Notes: generated by a model from the sequence alone, not told the origin. A stretch of DNA of 64,000 bases from Enterobacter dykesii (GCF_008364625.2 NZ_CP126604.1:2170001-2234000); one strand, 5' to 3'; positions 15,247 through 25,186 are shown, counted from the stretch's first letter. Numbers and translations are program-made.

Positions 15247-16752
15247 ATGCAAAATCCTTCCGCCCCTGTGGTTGAAACGCGCCAGGGCGCACTGTCTGGT
15301 TTAACCGATGAAAATGTCCACGTCTGGTGCGGTATTCCCTACGCCGCACCGCCCGTGGGGGAGTGGCGCTGGCGCTCGCCCCGGCCGCCTGAACCCTGGG
15401 ATGGCCTGCGTGAGGCCAAGGCCTTCTCCGCCTCAAGCTGGCAAAGCAGCGAGTATTGCCAGGAGCTGGGCGGGGGCGATCCGGGCCAGTTTTCCGAAGA
15501 CTGCCTCTACCTTAACGTCTGGTCTCCCGCAGAGCGGGCCGAGCCGCTCCCGGTTATGGTCTGGCTGCACGGAGGCGGGTTTACGATTGGTGCCGGGGGC
15601 CTGCCGCCGTATAACGGCAAAGCGCTGGCCACGCGCGGCGTGGTTGTGGTCACGATTAACTACCGTCTCGGCCATCTCGGCTTTTTCGCCCATCCCGCGC
15701 TGGAAGGCGAGGAAGGGCGCGTGGTGCATAATTTTGCCCTGCTGGATCAGATCGCCGCGCTCGAATGGGTGCGGGAGAATATCGCCGGGTTTGGCGGGGA
15801 TCCCGCTAATGTGACCCTGTTTGGCGAATCCGCTGGCGCGCGCAGCGTGCTTTCTCTGCTGGCCTCGCCGCTGGCAGCAGGATTATTCCACAAGGCGATT
15901 GTGCAAAGCGGATACACTCTGCCGGACACGCCGCGCGAGCAGGCGCTGCAAAAAGGGGAAGCGCTGGCCGCCCATTTCGGGCTGGAAAATGCGACCGCCG
16001 GGCAGCTGCGCGCCATTCCGCCCGAGGCGTTTTGGCCGCTCACCGCGCCGCTGAACGTCGCCCCGGCGCCTATCGCTGGAGACTGTGTTCTGCCGGAAGC
16101 CATGTTGGACGTCTTTTTCGCCGCCCGTCAGCATCCGGTGCCGGTGATGATTGGCTCTAACAGCGATGAAGCCAGCGTGATGGCGGTGTTTGGCATCGAT
16201 CTCGCCGGACAAATTCAGAAGCTTCGCCGGGAGCGCCGCTTCGGGCTGGGGCTGATTAAGCTGCTCTATCCGGGTGTGAAGGGCGATGAAGAGCTGGGCA
16301 GACAGGTGTGCCGCGACATGGCGTTCACCACGATGGGCTATGTGGTGATGCAGGCCCAGCAGCGCGTCGGTGGACTGTGCTGGCGTTACTGGTTTGACTA
16401 TGTCGCGGAAGCGGAACATGCCACCTATATTAACGGCGCGTGGCACGGCAATGAAGTGCCTTACGTCTTTGATACGCTCGGCCAGGTGGAGCCTTCACGC
16501 CAGTATGTCAATGAGCGGGATCTGCAGTTTGCTGCCCAGGTGGCCGATTACTGGGTGAGTTTTGCGCGTGACGCGGGTCGTCGCGACATCCTGCCCGGGC
16601 CGACGCACTGGCCCGCGTGCCGTAAAGGGCGGGACGTTCTGTTACGCATTGGCGTGAATAAACATGCAGTTTTCAGGCTTGAAAACCGCTTTATGCGCGC
16701 CCGCATGAGCCTCTTCAAGCGGGTGATGAAGCACCACGTCAGCCTCGATTAA
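15247..16752 (+). CDS. Type-B carboxylesterase (PnbA-like)
   Basis: 501 residues from the ATG at 15247 (AAGG 5 bases upstream). The frame extends back to 14995 inside ydcJ, but that part is out-of-frame ydcJ sequence, so the longer start is rejected. An alpha/beta hydrolase of the esterase/lipase B family: EDCLYLNVW signature, oxyanion-hole HGGGF, nucleophile Ser195 in GESAG, and the catalytic His region NGAWHGNEVPYVFD. No signal peptide, so cytoplasmic. It hydrolyses esters; the substrate is unknown. It lies 43 bases after ydcJ and may be co-transcribed; its 3' end overlaps the convergent LysR gene by 14 bases. Confidence 0.9.
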   Translation: MQNPSAPVVETRQGALSGLTDENVHVWCGIPYAAPPVGEWRWRSPRPPEPWDGLREAKAFSASSWQSSEYCQELGGGDPGQFSEDCLYLNVWSPAERAEPLPVMVWLHGGGFTIGAGGLPPYNGKALATRGVVVVTINYRLGHLGFFAHPALEGEEGRVVHNFALLDQIAALEWVRENIAGFGGDPANVTLFGESAGARSVLSLLASPLAAGLFHKAIVQSGYTLPDTPREQALQKGEALAAHFGLENATAGQLRAIPPEAFWPLTAPLNVAPAPIAGDCVLPEAMLDVFFAARQHPVPVMIGSNSDEASVMAVFGIDLAGQIQKLRRERRFGLGLIKLLYPGVKGDEELGRQVCRDMAFTTMGYVVMQAQQRVGGLCWRYWFDYVAEAEHATYINGAWHGNEVPYVFDTLGQVEPSRQYVNERDLQFAAQVADYWVSFARDAGRRDILPGPTHWPACRKGRDVLLRIGVNKHAVFRLENRFMRARMSLFKRVMKHHVSLD

Positions 16753-17581
16753 GCAAACAGGCGCGAAACGCCGCGAGACCATTTTCCTCGCCTGGCGTTT
16801 CGCGCAGCACCAGCCGGTAGCTTGCGCCGGTTTTTATGCTTGCCTCATAGGGCCGTACCAGCCTTCCAGCGTGAACATCTTCTGCCACCAGCGTTTCGTC
16901 GGCGATTGCGACGCCGAGCCCCTGAATGGCGGCCGTAATGGCGAGATCCATCGTGTCGAAGTGTTGATTTTTGTGCATGGCAAAGCCTGGACCTTCCTGT
17001 TTCGCCAGCCACAGCGACCAGTCCGTCTTATCCCTTGTGGGATGCAGAAACGTCAGCGAGCTCAGCGCTGCCCCCGCACGCACTGGGCTTATCACCGGGG
17101 TGAGCGCCTCTTCGAACAGCAGATCGCCTGCGCTCATGTGCGTGCCGAATACAATGGCCGCGTCGTAAGATTCGGTTTTGAAATTGACGTTGTGATCGGT
17201 GGTGGTGGTCAGCGCAATTTGCAGATCCGGATGCTCGCGCTCCACCTCCAGCAGGCGCGGCACCAGCCAGCGCATGGCGCAGGTGGGCGCCTTCAGCCGG
17301 ATCACCGTGTGCTGGCTGCGGGCCTGGTCGGCCACGGACAGCAGCTGCTCGAAAGCGGACTGCAGCTCCGGAAGCAGGGCGCTACCCTGCGGTGAGAGGC
17401 GCAGCCCGCGCGCGTGGCGTTCAAAAAGCGGAAAGCCAAACCACGCCTCAAGAGAGGCAATCTTACGGCTCACGGCCCCCTGCGTCAGACACAGTTCCGC
17501 CGCGGCATGGGTAAGATTGAGGTGACGCGCGGTGACTAAAAATGCGTCGATGGCATTAAGGGGGAGCGAACGGCGTGACAT
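16739..17581 (-). CDS. LysR-family regulator, GcvA-like
   Basis: 280 residues from the ATG at 17581, which has GAGG 8 bases upstream; a GTG three codons earlier is less likely. N-terminal helix-turn-helix with NLTHAAAELCLTQGAVSRKI, and an effector domain of the GcvA/AmpR branch (MRWLVPRL, LTTTTDHNVNFKTE). It is divergent from the aminotransferase gene 115 bases away, the usual LysR arrangement, so it probably controls the aminotransferase and binding-protein pair. Effector unknown, perhaps an amino acid or keto acid. Confidence 0.87.
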   Translation of the reverse strand: MSRRSLPLNAIDAFLVTARHLNLTHAAAELCLTQGAVSRKIASLEAWFGFPLFERHARGLRLSPQGSALLPELQSAFEQLLSVADQARSQHTVIRLKAPTCAMRWLVPRLLEVEREHPDLQIALTTTTDHNVNFKTESYDAAIVFGTHMSAGDLLFEEALTPVISPVRAGAALSSLTFLHPTRDKTDWSLWLAKQEGPGFAMHKNQHFDTMDLAITAAIQGLGVAIADETLVAEDVHAGRLVRPYEASIKTGASYRLVLRETPGEENGLAAFRACLLNRG

Positions 17582-17696
17582 AGAAAACACCTCAGCTATG
17601 CATTTTTCTCATGGCTATTATGACAACAATTCGATTGTCCCGACAGCACAGATGTTGTTTGAATAGTTATGCAATGTCCATGAGAAGGGAAAGAGG

Positions 17697-18866
17697 ATGA
17701 CTTTACGAACGCCTGTGCAAACGCGCTCCAAACTGCCGGATGTGGGAACCACCATTTTTACCGTTATCGGCCAGCTCTCGGCGCAGCATAACGCGATTAA
17801 CCTTTCTCAGGGCGCACCGAATTTTTCCTGCGACCCGAAGCTGATTGCGGGCGTCACCCGCGCAATGGAGGCGGGGCACAACCAGTACGCGTCGATGACC
17901 GGCCTGCAGCCGCTCAGGGAACGTATTGCCGATAAAATTGCTACGCTCTACGGCACGCAGTATGACCCTGCCAGCGAGGTGCTGGTGACCGCCAGCGCCA
18001 GCGAAGGGCTCTATTCGGCGATTAGCGGGCTGGTACATCCGGGCGATGAGGTGATCTACTTTGAGCCGTCCTTTGACAGCTACGCGCCGATTGTCCGTCT
18101 GCAGGGGGCAACCCCGATTGCCATCAAGCTCACCGTGCCGGATTTTACCGTCAACTGGGATGAGGTTCGCGCCGCGATCACCCCGCGCACGCGCATGATC
18201 ATCATCAATACGCCGCACAACCCGAGCGGTCAGGTCTTCTCCGCCAGTGACCTGCAGCAGCTGGCGGCGCTGACGCGCAATACCGACATCATTATTTTGT
18301 CTGACGAAGTGTACGAACACGTCGTTTTTGACGGCGAGCCGCACCACGGGATGGCCACGCACCCGCAGCTGGCGGAGCGCAGCGTGATTATTTCCTCTTT
18401 CGGAAAAACCTATCACGTCACCGGATGGCGCGTGGGTTACTGTGTTGCACCTGCGGTACTGATGGACGAGATTTGTAAAGTGCATCAATTTTTAATGTTT
18501 TCTGCCGATACGCCAATGCAGCACGCGTTTGCTGAGCATATGGTCGACCCGCAAACCTGGCTATCGCTCTCTGCGTTTTACCAGCGCAAGCGCGATCTGC
18601 TGCACAGCCTGCTGGCCGATTCACCGTTTACGCTGCTGCCGAGCGCCGGATCTTTCTTCATGCTGGCGGACTACAGCCAGTTCAGCGACGAGCGCGACAG
18701 CGAGCTGGTGAAACGGCTGATCGTTGAGTACGGCGTTGCCACCATTCCGCTGTCGGCGTTTTATACGGACGGTACGGATAATAAATTGATTCGTCTCTCT
18801 TTTGCGAAAGATGAGGCGACGTTACGGGCAGGTGCCCAGGCCCTGTGTCGGGTTAAACCACGCTGA
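17697..18866 (+). CDS. PLP-dependent class I aminotransferase, YbdL (methionine aminotransferase)-like
   Basis: 389 residues. The PLP lysine is Lys237 in SSFGKTYHVTGWRVGYC. Other class I motifs are present (NTPHNPSGQVF, SDEVYEHVVFD, and the FAKDEATLRAGAQAL ending). It is similar in length and pattern to E. coli YbdL (386 residues), which transaminates methionine and aromatic amino acids with 2-oxo acids, but it differs enough to be a paralogue. It starts 115 bases from the divergent LysR gene and ends 10 bases before the binding-protein gene, so the two probably form an operon for use or salvage of an amino acid such as methionine. Confidence 0.88.
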   Translation: MTLRTPVQTRSKLPDVGTTIFTVIGQLSAQHNAINLSQGAPNFSCDPKLIAGVTRAMEAGHNQYASMTGLQPLRERIADKIATLYGTQYDPASEVLVTASASEGLYSAISGLVHPGDEVIYFEPSFDSYAPIVRLQGATPIAIKLTVPDFTVNWDEVRAAITPRTRMIIINTPHNPSGQVFSASDLQQLAALTRNTDIIILSDEVYEHVVFDGEPHHGMATHPQLAERSVIISSFGKTYHVTGWRVGYCVAPAVLMDEICKVHQFLMFSADTPMQHAFAEHMVDPQTWLSLSAFYQRKRDLLHSLLADSPFTLLPSAGSFFMLADYSQFSDERDSELVKRLIVEYGVATIPLSAFYTDGTDNKLIRLSFAKDEATLRAGAQALCRVKPR

Positions 18867-18876
18867 GGAGTATGAG

Positions 18877-19650
18877 ATGAAATTACGCGCGTTAGTTGTC
18901 GGCATGGGATTGCTGTGTACTTTTTCTTCCTTCGCGGCCACCGAGCTGCGTTACGGTCTGGAAGCGGAATACCCGCCGTTTGAGAGCCGCAATGCGGCGG
19001 GCGAACTGGAAGGGTTTGACGTTGAGCTGGGGAATGCCATCTGCAAAGCGGCAGCGCTGAAGTGCAGCTGGGTTGAAACCTCCTTTGATGCGCTGATCCC
19101 GGGGCTGGTGGCGAAGAAATTTGATGCCATCAACTCGGCGATGAACATCACCGAGCAGCGCCGCAAGAGCATTGATTTTACCCAGCCGATCTACCGTATT
19201 CCGTCGCAGCTGGTCGGCAAGGCCGGCACGGCGGTTGAGGCAACGCCAGAAGGGCTGAAGGGCAAAACCATCGGCGTACTGCAGGGATCCATTCAGGAAA
19301 CCTATGCCAAAGAGCACTGGGAAAAGCAGGGTGTCACCGTGGTGTCTTATAAAGATCAGAATATGGCCTGGGGCGATCTGCTGAATGGCCGTATCGACGC
19401 CTCGCTGGTCATGTCCGCGGCCGGGCAGGCAGGTTTCCTCAGCAAGCCGCAGGGGAAAGGGTTTGGCTTCATCGGCAAACCGGTGTCTGACGACACTATC
19501 CTCGGCAGTGGGATCGGTTTTGGGTTGCGTAAAGGTGACGAGGCCACCAAAAAGCAGCTTGATGCCGCGATTGATAAAGTACGTGCCGACGGCACGATCG
19601 CTAAACTCGCTGATAAGTACTTCCCGGGTATCGATGTCAGCGTAAAATAA
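18877..19650 (+). CDS. Amino-acid ABC transporter periplasmic binding protein (ArgT/HisJ-like)
   Basis: 257 residues from the ATG at 18877 (GAGGAG upstream). Signal peptide with cleavage after FSSFAA (about residue 21). Bacterial extracellular solute-binding family 3: the start is TELRYGLEAEYPPFESRNAA, with the signature GFDVELGNAICKAA and a SAMNITEQRR segment typical of Lys/Arg/Orn/His binding proteins. No permease or ATPase genes follow, so it must work with components encoded elsewhere. Second gene of the aminotransferase operon; a strong terminator follows. Confidence 0.9.
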   Translation: MKLRALVVGMGLLCTFSSFAATELRYGLEAEYPPFESRNAAGELEGFDVELGNAICKAAALKCSWVETSFDALIPGLVAKKFDAINSAMNITEQRRKSIDFTQPIYRIPSQLVGKAGTAVEATPEGLKGKTIGVLQGSIQETYAKEHWEKQGVTVVSYKDQNMAWGDLLNGRIDASLVMSAAGQAGFLSKPQGKGFGFIGKPVSDDTILGSGIGFGLRKGDEATKKQLDAAIDKVRADGTIAKLADKYFPGIDVSVK

Positions 19651-19661
19651 CCGCCTCATTA

Positions 19662-19696
19662 GCCCCGTCAGCTGATGTCCTGACGGGGCATTTTTA
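19662..19696 (+). terminator. Rho-independent terminator after the binding-protein gene
   Basis: Perfect 10-bp stem GCCCCGTCAG (19662-19671) / CTGACGGGGC (19680-19689), 8-base loop, followed by ATTTTTAA. Confidence 0.9.
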
Positions 19697-19697
19697 A

Positions 19698-19820
19698 TAC
19701 ACTTCATCCTTCAAGCTGCCTCTGCGTTGGCTACGTCTGTTCACCCCAGTCACTTACTTAAGTAAGCTCCTGGAGATTCTCAGACTTGCCGCCTTGATCC
19801 AGCATGAATGATTTTGTGTA
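19698..19820. repeat. ERIC (intergenic repeat unit)
   Basis: About 123 bases containing both conserved ERIC cores: TTCACCCCAGTCACTTACTT and AAGTAAGCTCCTGGAGATTC, which correspond to the standard ERIC2 and ERIC1R primer sites. The outer ends form an imperfect palindrome (TACACttcatcCTTCAAGCTG against the complement of CAGCATGAATGATTTTGTGTA). The length fits the 127-bp consensus. It fills most of the 356-base gap between the binding-protein gene and opgD. Confidence 0.92.
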
Positions 19821-20006
19821 TTTACTGTTTTTTACACCACTTTCGGGCCGTTCTGGTCGACAGAAAATATTTCTCACTTTGTTCATATAATCACCGGCCA
19901 ACAATTGGATTCTTAACCATTTTTGTTTAGGCTGTGCGTTCTTTCTTGCCGTCATTTCGCCGAGCGCGAAACACATTCACACGACCATAAGGACGTTTTT
20001 CCAGGC

Positions 20007-21662
20007 ATGAATCGCAGACGTTTTCTAAAAGGCTCGCTGGCAGTGGCAGCCCTGAGCGGCACATCTGGCCTTGCTTCCCTGTTTTCCAAAGCGGCATACG
20101 CTGCCGACTCTGACATTGCTGACGGCCAGAGCCGTCGTTTCGACTTCTCCGTACTGCAATCCATGGCGCATGACCTGGCGAAAACCCCGTGGGGTGGCGC
20201 GCCGCGTCCGCTGCCGGACACGCTGGCAACCATGACGCCGCAGGCGTATAACGCCATCCGCTACGATGAAAAACAGTCACTGTGGAACAACATTGAAGGG
20301 CGTCAGCTGGACGTGCAGTTCTTCCATATGGGGATGGGGTTCCGCCGCCGCGTGCGGATGTTCTCGCTGGACCAGTCGACCTCTATGGCGCGCGAGATCC
20401 ACTTCCGTCCGGAGCTGTTCAGCTACGGTGAAACGGGTGTGGATACCAAACAGCTGGAAGGGCAAAGCGATCTCGGGTTTGCGGGATTCCGCGCCTTTAA
20501 GGCCCCTGAACTGGCGCGTCGCGATATCGTCTCTTTCCTGGGCGCGAGCTATTTCCGCGCGGTGGATGACACCTACCAGTACGGCCTGTCTGCCCGCGGT
20601 CTGGCGGTAGATACCTTTACCGATACGCCGGAAGAGTTTCCCGATTTCACGTCATTCTGGTTTGAAACCGTCAAGCCCGGCGACACGACTTTTACCGTCT
20701 ATACCCTGCTGGACAGCCCGAGCATCACGGGTGCCTATAAATTCGTGATCCACTGCGAGAAGAGCCAGGTGATTATGGAGGTGGAAAACCATCTCTACGC
20801 GCGAAAGGACATCAAGCAGCTCGGCATCGCGCCGATGACCAGCATGTTCAGCTGCGGTAATAACGAACGCCGCATGTGTGACACCATTCACCCGCAAATT
20901 CATGACTCCGACCGCCTGGCAATGTGGCGCGGCAACGGGGAGTGGATCTGTCGTCCGCTGAACAACCCGCAGAAGCTGCAGTTCAACGCCTATATGGACA
21001 AAAACCCGAAAGGGTTCGGCCTGCTGCAGCTCGACCGCGATTTCTCGCACTATCAGGACGTGATGGGCTGGTATAACAAACGCCCGAGCCTGTGGGTGGA
21101 ACCGCGTAACAACTGGGGGAAAGGCGCGGTTGGCCTGATGGAGATCCCGACCACCGGCGAAACGCTGGATAACGTGGTCTGCTTCTGGCAGCCGGAAAAA
21201 GCGGTGAAAGCGGGCGACGAGCTGGACTTCAAATATCGCCTCTACTGGAGCGCCATGCCGCCGGTGCGTTCTCCGCTGGCCAACGTCTTCGCCACCCGTA
21301 CCGGCATGGGCGGCTTCCCGGAAGGCTGGGCACCGGGCGAAAATTACCCGAAAGTGTGGGCACGTCGCTTTGCCATCGACTTCGTCGGCGGCGACCTGAA
21401 GGCCGCTGCGCCAAAAGGCATCGAGCCGGTGATTACGCTCTCCAGCGGTGAAGCGAAGCAGGTTGAGATCCTCTACGTTGAGCCGTTTGACGGCTATCGC
21501 ATCCTGTTTGACTGGTATCCGACGTCGGATTCAACGGAGCCGGTGGATATGCGCCTGTTCCTGCGCTGTCAGGGCGACGCCATCAGTGAAACCTGGCTGT
21601 ACCAGTATTTCCCACCGGCGCCGGATAAACGTAACTACGTTGACGACCGGATAATGCGTTAA
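20007..21662 (+). CDS. opgD: Glucan biosynthesis protein D (OpgD/MdoD)
   Basis: 551 residues from the ATG at 20007, the same length as E. coli OpgD; an upstream in-frame start at 19923 would bury the signal sequence and is rejected. A twin-arginine signal ([20 protein letters not shown]) sends it folded to the periplasm, with cleavage after KAAYAA. The rest is the MdoG/OpgG family beta-sandwich ([37 protein letters not shown]). OpgD acts on osmoregulated periplasmic glucan backbones and controls their structure. In E. coli ydcJ lies just upstream; here other genes and an ERIC element intervene. Confidence 0.96.
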   Translation: MNRRRFLKGSLAVAALSGTSGLASLFSKAAYAADSDIADGQSRRFDFSVLQSMAHDLAKTPWGGAPRPLPDTLATMTPQAYNAIRYDEKQSLWNNIEGRQLDVQFFHMGMGFRRRVRMFSLDQSTSMAREIHFRPELFSYGETGVDTKQLEGQSDLGFAGFRAFKAPELARRDIVSFLGASYFRAVDDTYQYGLSARGLAVDTFTDTPEEFPDFTSFWFETVKPGDTTFTVYTLLDSPSITGAYKFVIHCEKSQVIMEVENHLYARKDIKQLGIAPMTSMFSCGNNERRMCDTIHPQIHDSDRLAMWRGNGEWICRPLNNPQKLQFNAYMDKNPKGFGLLQLDRDFSHYQDVMGWYNKRPSLWVEPRNNWGKGAVGLMEIPTTGETLDNVVCFWQPEKAVKAGDELDFKYRLYWSAMPPVRSPLANVFATRTGMGGFPEGWAPGENYPKVWARRFAIDFVGGDLKAAAPKGIEPVITLSSGEAKQVEILYVEPFDGYRILFDWYPTSDSTEPVDMRLFLRCQGDAISETWLYQYFPPAPDKRNYVDDRIMR

Positions 21663-21671
21663 CGATCGATT

Positions 21672-21705
21672 CCCTCTCCCTTCGGGAGAGGGTTAGAGTG
21701 AGGGG
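21672..21705. repeat. Second copy of the CCCTC/GAGGG intergenic repeat
   Basis: CCCTCTCCC-TTC-GGGAGAGGG (21672-21692) followed by TTAGAGTGAGGGG, the same layout as the element at 1675-1710. It directly follows opgD, occupies the place of ydcH in E. coli, and ends just before the rimL ATG. The hairpin may also end opgD transcription. Confidence 0.7.
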
Positions 21706-21707
21706 CA

Positions 21708-22256
21708 ATGACCGCAGCAAAATCTGAAATAATCCCGATATCTGACGCTCTCGAGCTTCGCGCCGTCGAAGAGCGCTACGCCGCCGATCTGCATAATCTG
21801 GTCGTCAAAAATAAAACCTTTTTGCAAACCGCCTTTGACTGGGCGCAGCACGTCGGCAGCGAGGAGGATACCCGCCGCAACGTGCAGAGCAATCAGATGC
21901 TGCATCAGCGCGGCTACGCCAAAATGTTTTTGATCTTCAAGAGTGATGAACTGGTTGGCGTGCTGTCGTTCAACACGATTGAGCCTGCTAACAAAGCCGG
22001 GTACATCGGCTACTGGCTGGATGAATCCAACCAGGGGCAGGGCATTCTCTCCCGGTCACTGCAGGCGTTTATGCGCTACTACGCTGAGCGCGGGGAGATC
22101 CGCCGTTTTGTGATCAAGTGTCGGGTGGCGAATCAGCACAGCAACAGCGTTGCCGTGCGTAACGGTTTTACGCTGGAAGGGTGCCTTCGGGAAGCGGAAT
22201 ACCTGAATGGCCGCTTTGATGATGTGAATATTTACGGCAGGATCTATACCCTATAA
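21708..22256 (+). CDS. rimL: RimL, ribosomal protein L7/L12 N-terminal serine acetyltransferase
   Basis: 182 residues of the GNAT RimJ/RimL family (E. coli RimL has 179). Conserved segments include [20 protein letters not shown], the acetyl-CoA loop [20 protein letters not shown], and [18 protein letters not shown]. It acetylates the N-terminal Ser of L12 to give L7. Its position after opgD and before convergent ydcK matches E. coli. Its stop codon lies within the 3' end of ydcK (6-base overlap). The ATG is only 3 bases after the repeat element, and no classic ribosome site is seen. Confidence 0.93.
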   Translation: MTAAKSEIIPISDALELRAVEERYAADLHNLVVKNKTFLQTAFDWAQHVGSEEDTRRNVQSNQMLHQRGYAKMFLIFKSDELVGVLSFNTIEPANKAGYIGYWLDESNQGQGILSRSLQAFMRYYAERGEIRRFVIKCRVANQHSNSVAVRNGFTLEGCLREAEYLNGRFDDVNIYGRIYTL

Positions 22257-23231
22257 CGCGCCCAGCAGCGGGGTGCGGGTGATGCGCTGGTCGCCGTTAA
22301 TCACCTTTTCGCCGCGCAGGTGAATGCTCTCCCCGGCAAACGCTTCAATGACCGCATCGTCGGTGATTTCAACCCGATGTTCGATCAGCACGTCCCCGCT
22401 GATCCGCGCGCGTCCCTGAATCACCACTTTATCGTCCAGCATGATCGGCCCGCCGCGTAGCCATGCCTGACCGCCAATCAGGACGTGGTGCTTGATGACG
22501 CAGTTTCCCTCCACCACGGCATTCTCCGCAATCTGAGAGCTGTAGCGCACCGTCGGAATAGCATCGTCGTCATAACCGGCAATCACGCGGGCGTTGCCAT
22601 AGACCTTTGCGCAGTCGCACACCCAGACGTTATTTAAGTCGTTACCTTCGAGGATTGCGTTGTCGAATATTTCGGCGCGGTGCTCAACAAAGGCAAAATT
22701 CACCATCGCCTCGCCGTAGATTTGCGCCTGATGCACAATGCGCGACTGGCTCACCGTCGCCTTATCGTAGATTTGCAGGATCTGGTCATGGTCCGGCGTC
22801 AGCCCTTTGGCGGCAATGATAACGCTGTTGTGCAGAATGCGGGCATCGCCGTAGAGATGGCATTCGCCCCGCACGCAGGAGTGCTGAATGGTGACGTTGT
22901 CACTTATGCGCGCTCCGTGGCTGACCTCTGCCGCGTCCAGCCAGCAGCTGCCGCTGATATGCGCGTCGTGGCTAACGATGCACGGCAGTGTAAGCCGCGC
23001 GTTGCCGGACACGGTTGCACCGGCGAACACCACGCTGTTTTCGTCGTAGATCCAACAGTCGCCGTCCTGCGCGAGGGCGCGCTCATCGTCAACCCAGCCG
23101 CCTTTCGTGCCGACCGTCACGTCGTTAAAATCCGCCGTTGCGATAATCTGTCGCAGCGTGACGGAGTGGGTAGTGTCGCCGTTTTTCCACTGCCAGAGGC
23201 GGGTTTCGTCGCTAAGGCGATATTTATTCAT
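22251..23231 (-). CDS. ydcK: YdcK, left-handed beta-helix (hexapeptide) protein
   Basis: 326 residues from the ATG at 23231, the same as E. coli YdcK; the upstream frame to 23336 is rejected because it covers the tehB promoter region. After a short N-terminal domain (residues 1-60) the protein is a long run of imperfect hexapeptide repeats ([41 protein letters not shown]). These predict a left-handed beta-helix like acyl- or nucleotidyl-transferase tails. No catalytic domain is evident. Function unknown. Confidence 0.93.
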   Translation of the reverse strand: MNKYRLSDETRLWQWKNGDTTHSVTLRQIIATADFNDVTVGTKGGWVDDERALAQDGDCWIYDENSVVFAGATVSGNARLTLPCIVSHDAHISGSCWLDAAEVSHGARISDNVTIQHSCVRGECHLYGDARILHNSVIIAAKGLTPDHDQILQIYDKATVSQSRIVHQAQIYGEAMVNFAFVEHRAEIFDNAILEGNDLNNVWVCDCAKVYGNARVIAGYDDDAIPTVRYSSQIAENAVVEGNCVIKHHVLIGGQAWLRGGPIMLDDKVVIQGRARISGDVLIEHRVEITDDAVIEAFAGESIHLRGEKVINGDQRITRTPLLGAL

Positions 23232-23316
23232 CTTTAGGTCTCTGATAAGCGTCTTAACTAAACGTAGCAAATTTTTCGGTTTTCGAACGGTTGGCAACCA
23301 GACGGTAAACGCCTTA

Positions 23317-23339
23317 AAATGGCATTCAGAATGCACTTT
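23317..23339. promoter_or_regulatory. Candidate NsrR-type operator upstream of tehB
   Basis: Palindrome centred at 23328: GCATT-CAG-AATGC, within AAATGGCATTCAGAATGCACTTT. Each half resembles the NsrR consensus half AAGATGCATTT. TehB was listed among NsrR-regulated genes in comparative studies, as I recall. It lies 28 bases before the tehB start. Confidence 0.4.
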
Positions 23340-23366
23340 CAGATTATGCAGGCTCAGGAAAAAATA

Positions 23367-23960
23367 ATGACCGTCGACGAGAATTACTTCACAGAGAAAT
23401 ATGGCTTAACCCGCACCCATTCAGAGGTGCTTTTCAGTGCGGCAAAGATTAAACCGGGTAAAACGCTGGATCTGGGCTGCGGCAATGGCCGCAACAGCCT
23501 TTATCTGGCGTCCAACGGTTACGAGGTGACCGCGTGGGATAAGAACCCGATGAGCATCGAGAATATCGAGCGCATCAAGGTGGAAGAAGGGATCGATAAC
23601 CTCCACACGTCGATCAAAGATCTCAACAACCTGAGTTTTGACGGCGAGTACGATTTCATTCTCTCCACCGTGGTGCTGATGTTCCTGGAGTCAAAAACCA
23701 TCCCGGGACTTATCGCCAACATGCAGCGCTGCACCAAACCCGGCGGCTACAACCTGATTGTTGCCGCGATGGACACGGCGGATTACCCGTGCACCGTCGG
23801 CTTCCCGTTTGCGTTCAGGAGCGGCGAGCTGAGCAACTACTACGAAGGCTGGGAGTTGCTCAAATACAACGAAGACGTTGGCGAACTGCACCGCACCGAT
23901 GAAAACGGCAACCGCATCAAGCTGCGCTTTGCCACGATGCTGGCGCGCAAGCCCGCTTAG
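23367..23960 (+). CDS. tehB: TehB, tellurite-resistance S-adenosylmethionine methyltransferase
   Basis: 197 residues from the ATG at 23367 (AGGAAA upstream), identical in length to E. coli TehB. Class I methyltransferase fold with the SAM motif [20 protein letters not shown] (about residues 29-48). Conserved [12 protein letters not shown] and [16 protein letters not shown] segments follow. It detoxifies tellurite and related oxyanions by SAM-dependent methylation. In E. coli it is the second gene of tehAB; here no tehA is present and tehB is divergent from ydcK. Its stop codon overlaps that of the convergent peptidase gene, inside a small GCCCGC-TTA-GCGGGC hairpin. Confidence 0.95.
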   Translation: MTVDENYFTEKYGLTRTHSEVLFSAAKIKPGKTLDLGCGNGRNSLYLASNGYEVTAWDKNPMSIENIERIKVEEGIDNLHTSIKDLNNLSFDGEYDFILSTVVLMFLESKTIPGLIANMQRCTKPGGYNLIVAAMDTADYPCTVGFPFAFRSGELSNYYEGWELLKYNEDVGELHRTDENGNRIKLRFATMLARKPA

Positions 23961-25186
23961 CGGGCGGCCAGCAGGCAGATCTGCAGGGCCGTGTTGTAAG
24001 ACGCCTCGAACGACGACAGCGGCAGGAATTCAAACTTCGAGTGGAAATTATGCGCGCCGGTGAAGAAGTTCGGCGTGAGTAACCCTTTTGCCGAGAGCGC
24101 CGCGCCGTCGGTACCGCCGCGCATGGGCGTCGGCTTCGGCGTGATGCCGAGCGATTCCATCGCCTCAAACATCAGATCGATGGTGCGCCGGTCCTCACCA
24201 ATCGCATTGCTGATATTGCTGTAGGTATCTTCAATGCGATAGTCCACCCTGGCCGTTGGATGTTGGGCGGCAATCCGCGCGGCAACGTCGGCAATCTGCT
24301 GCTTGCGGGCGGCAAAGCTGTTCTTGTCAAAGTCGCGGATATTGGCCTTAAGAATGGCCTCGTTCTGTCCGGCCTGAATGCCGTTAAACCAGATGTAGCC
24401 TTCACGCCCCTCGGTGCACTCTGGCGTTTGCAGACGGTCAAAATGGCTGATGTAATCAGTCGCCATCAGCAGGGGATTCACCAGCACGCCTTTGGCGGAC
24501 ATCGGGTGCGCCGTTACGCCGGTAAAGCGGATTTCAGCGGCTGCCGCATTAAAGTTCTCGTAGACAATTTCCCCCAGCTCGCAGCAGTCGATAGTCCAGG
24601 CGAAGTCGACGTCAAAGCGCTTAAGGTCCAGCGCTTTTGCACCGTTCAGGCCGATCTCTTCGTCAGGCACAAACGCCACGACGATATCTCCGTGCTGATG
24701 TTCCGCGGTCAGGTTTTCCAGCACCGTCATGACCACCGTGACCGCCGATTTATTATCCGCGCCCAATACGCTGGTTCCGTCGCTGAAAATAATCTCCTCA
24801 TTCGGATACGCCAGAATTTCAGGATGCTCGTTAACCCGCAGCCAGATGTCTTTCTCTTTATTCAGACAGAGATCTTCGCCGGTAAAGGTTAATATTTGTG
24901 GATGAATATCCGGTGATAATCCCACGTCCACGGTATCAATATGGGTAATAAAGCCGATGCGCGGCGCACCGGGCACGTTGCCTTTTTTTACCGCCGTTAC
25001 CGTGGCGAATTCATCAATAACAATGTCGTCTAAACCCAGCTGCGCCAGCTCCTGCGCCAGTTCCCGCGCCATGTCGTGCTGGCCCGGCGTTGAGGGCAGG
25101 GTTTTGACTTTAGGATCGCTCTGGCTGGTGATCGCGAGATAGCGGAAAAAACGGTGCGTTAATTGTCTGGAAAGCGGCGAGCCCAT
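23957..25186 (-). CDS. Peptidase T-like M20 metallopeptidase
   Basis: 409 residues, the length of PepT (408), but clearly divergent from E. coli PepT, so probably a paralogue. Zinc and catalytic motifs are complete: HID in [21 protein letters not shown], the Glu pair in [12 protein letters not shown], Asp in TIDCCELGE, and the final His in [13 protein letters not shown]. It should release N-terminal residues from tripeptides in the cytoplasm. It is divergent from a DppA-like peptide-binding protein 111 bases away, which suggests a joint role in using short peptides. Confidence 0.9.
   Translation of the reverse strand: MGSPLSRQLTHRFFRYLAITSQSDPKVKTLPSTPGQHDMARELAQELAQLGLDDIVIDEFATVTAVKKGNVPGAPRIGFITHIDTVDVGLSPDIHPQILTFTGEDLCLNKEKDIWLRVNEHPEILAYPNEEIIFSDGTSVLGADNKSAVTVVMTVLENLTAEHQHGDIVVAFVPDEEIGLNGAKALDLKRFDVDFAWTIDCCELGEIVYENFNAAAAEIRFTGVTAHPMSAKGVLVNPLLMATDYISHFDRLQTPECTEGREGYIWFNGIQAGQNEAILKANIRDFDKNSFAARKQQIADVAARIAAQHPTARVDYRIEDTYSNISNAIGEDRRTIDLMFEAMESLGITPKPTPMRGGTDGAALSAKGLLTPNFFTGAHNFHSKFEFLPLSSFEASYNTALQICLLAAR

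Noticed and set aside
23951-23965. Bidirectional terminator GCCCGC-TTA-GCGGGC at the tehB/peptidase junction
   Set aside because: Both stop codons lie inside the loop and stem and no T tract follows on either side; likely a coding coincidence.
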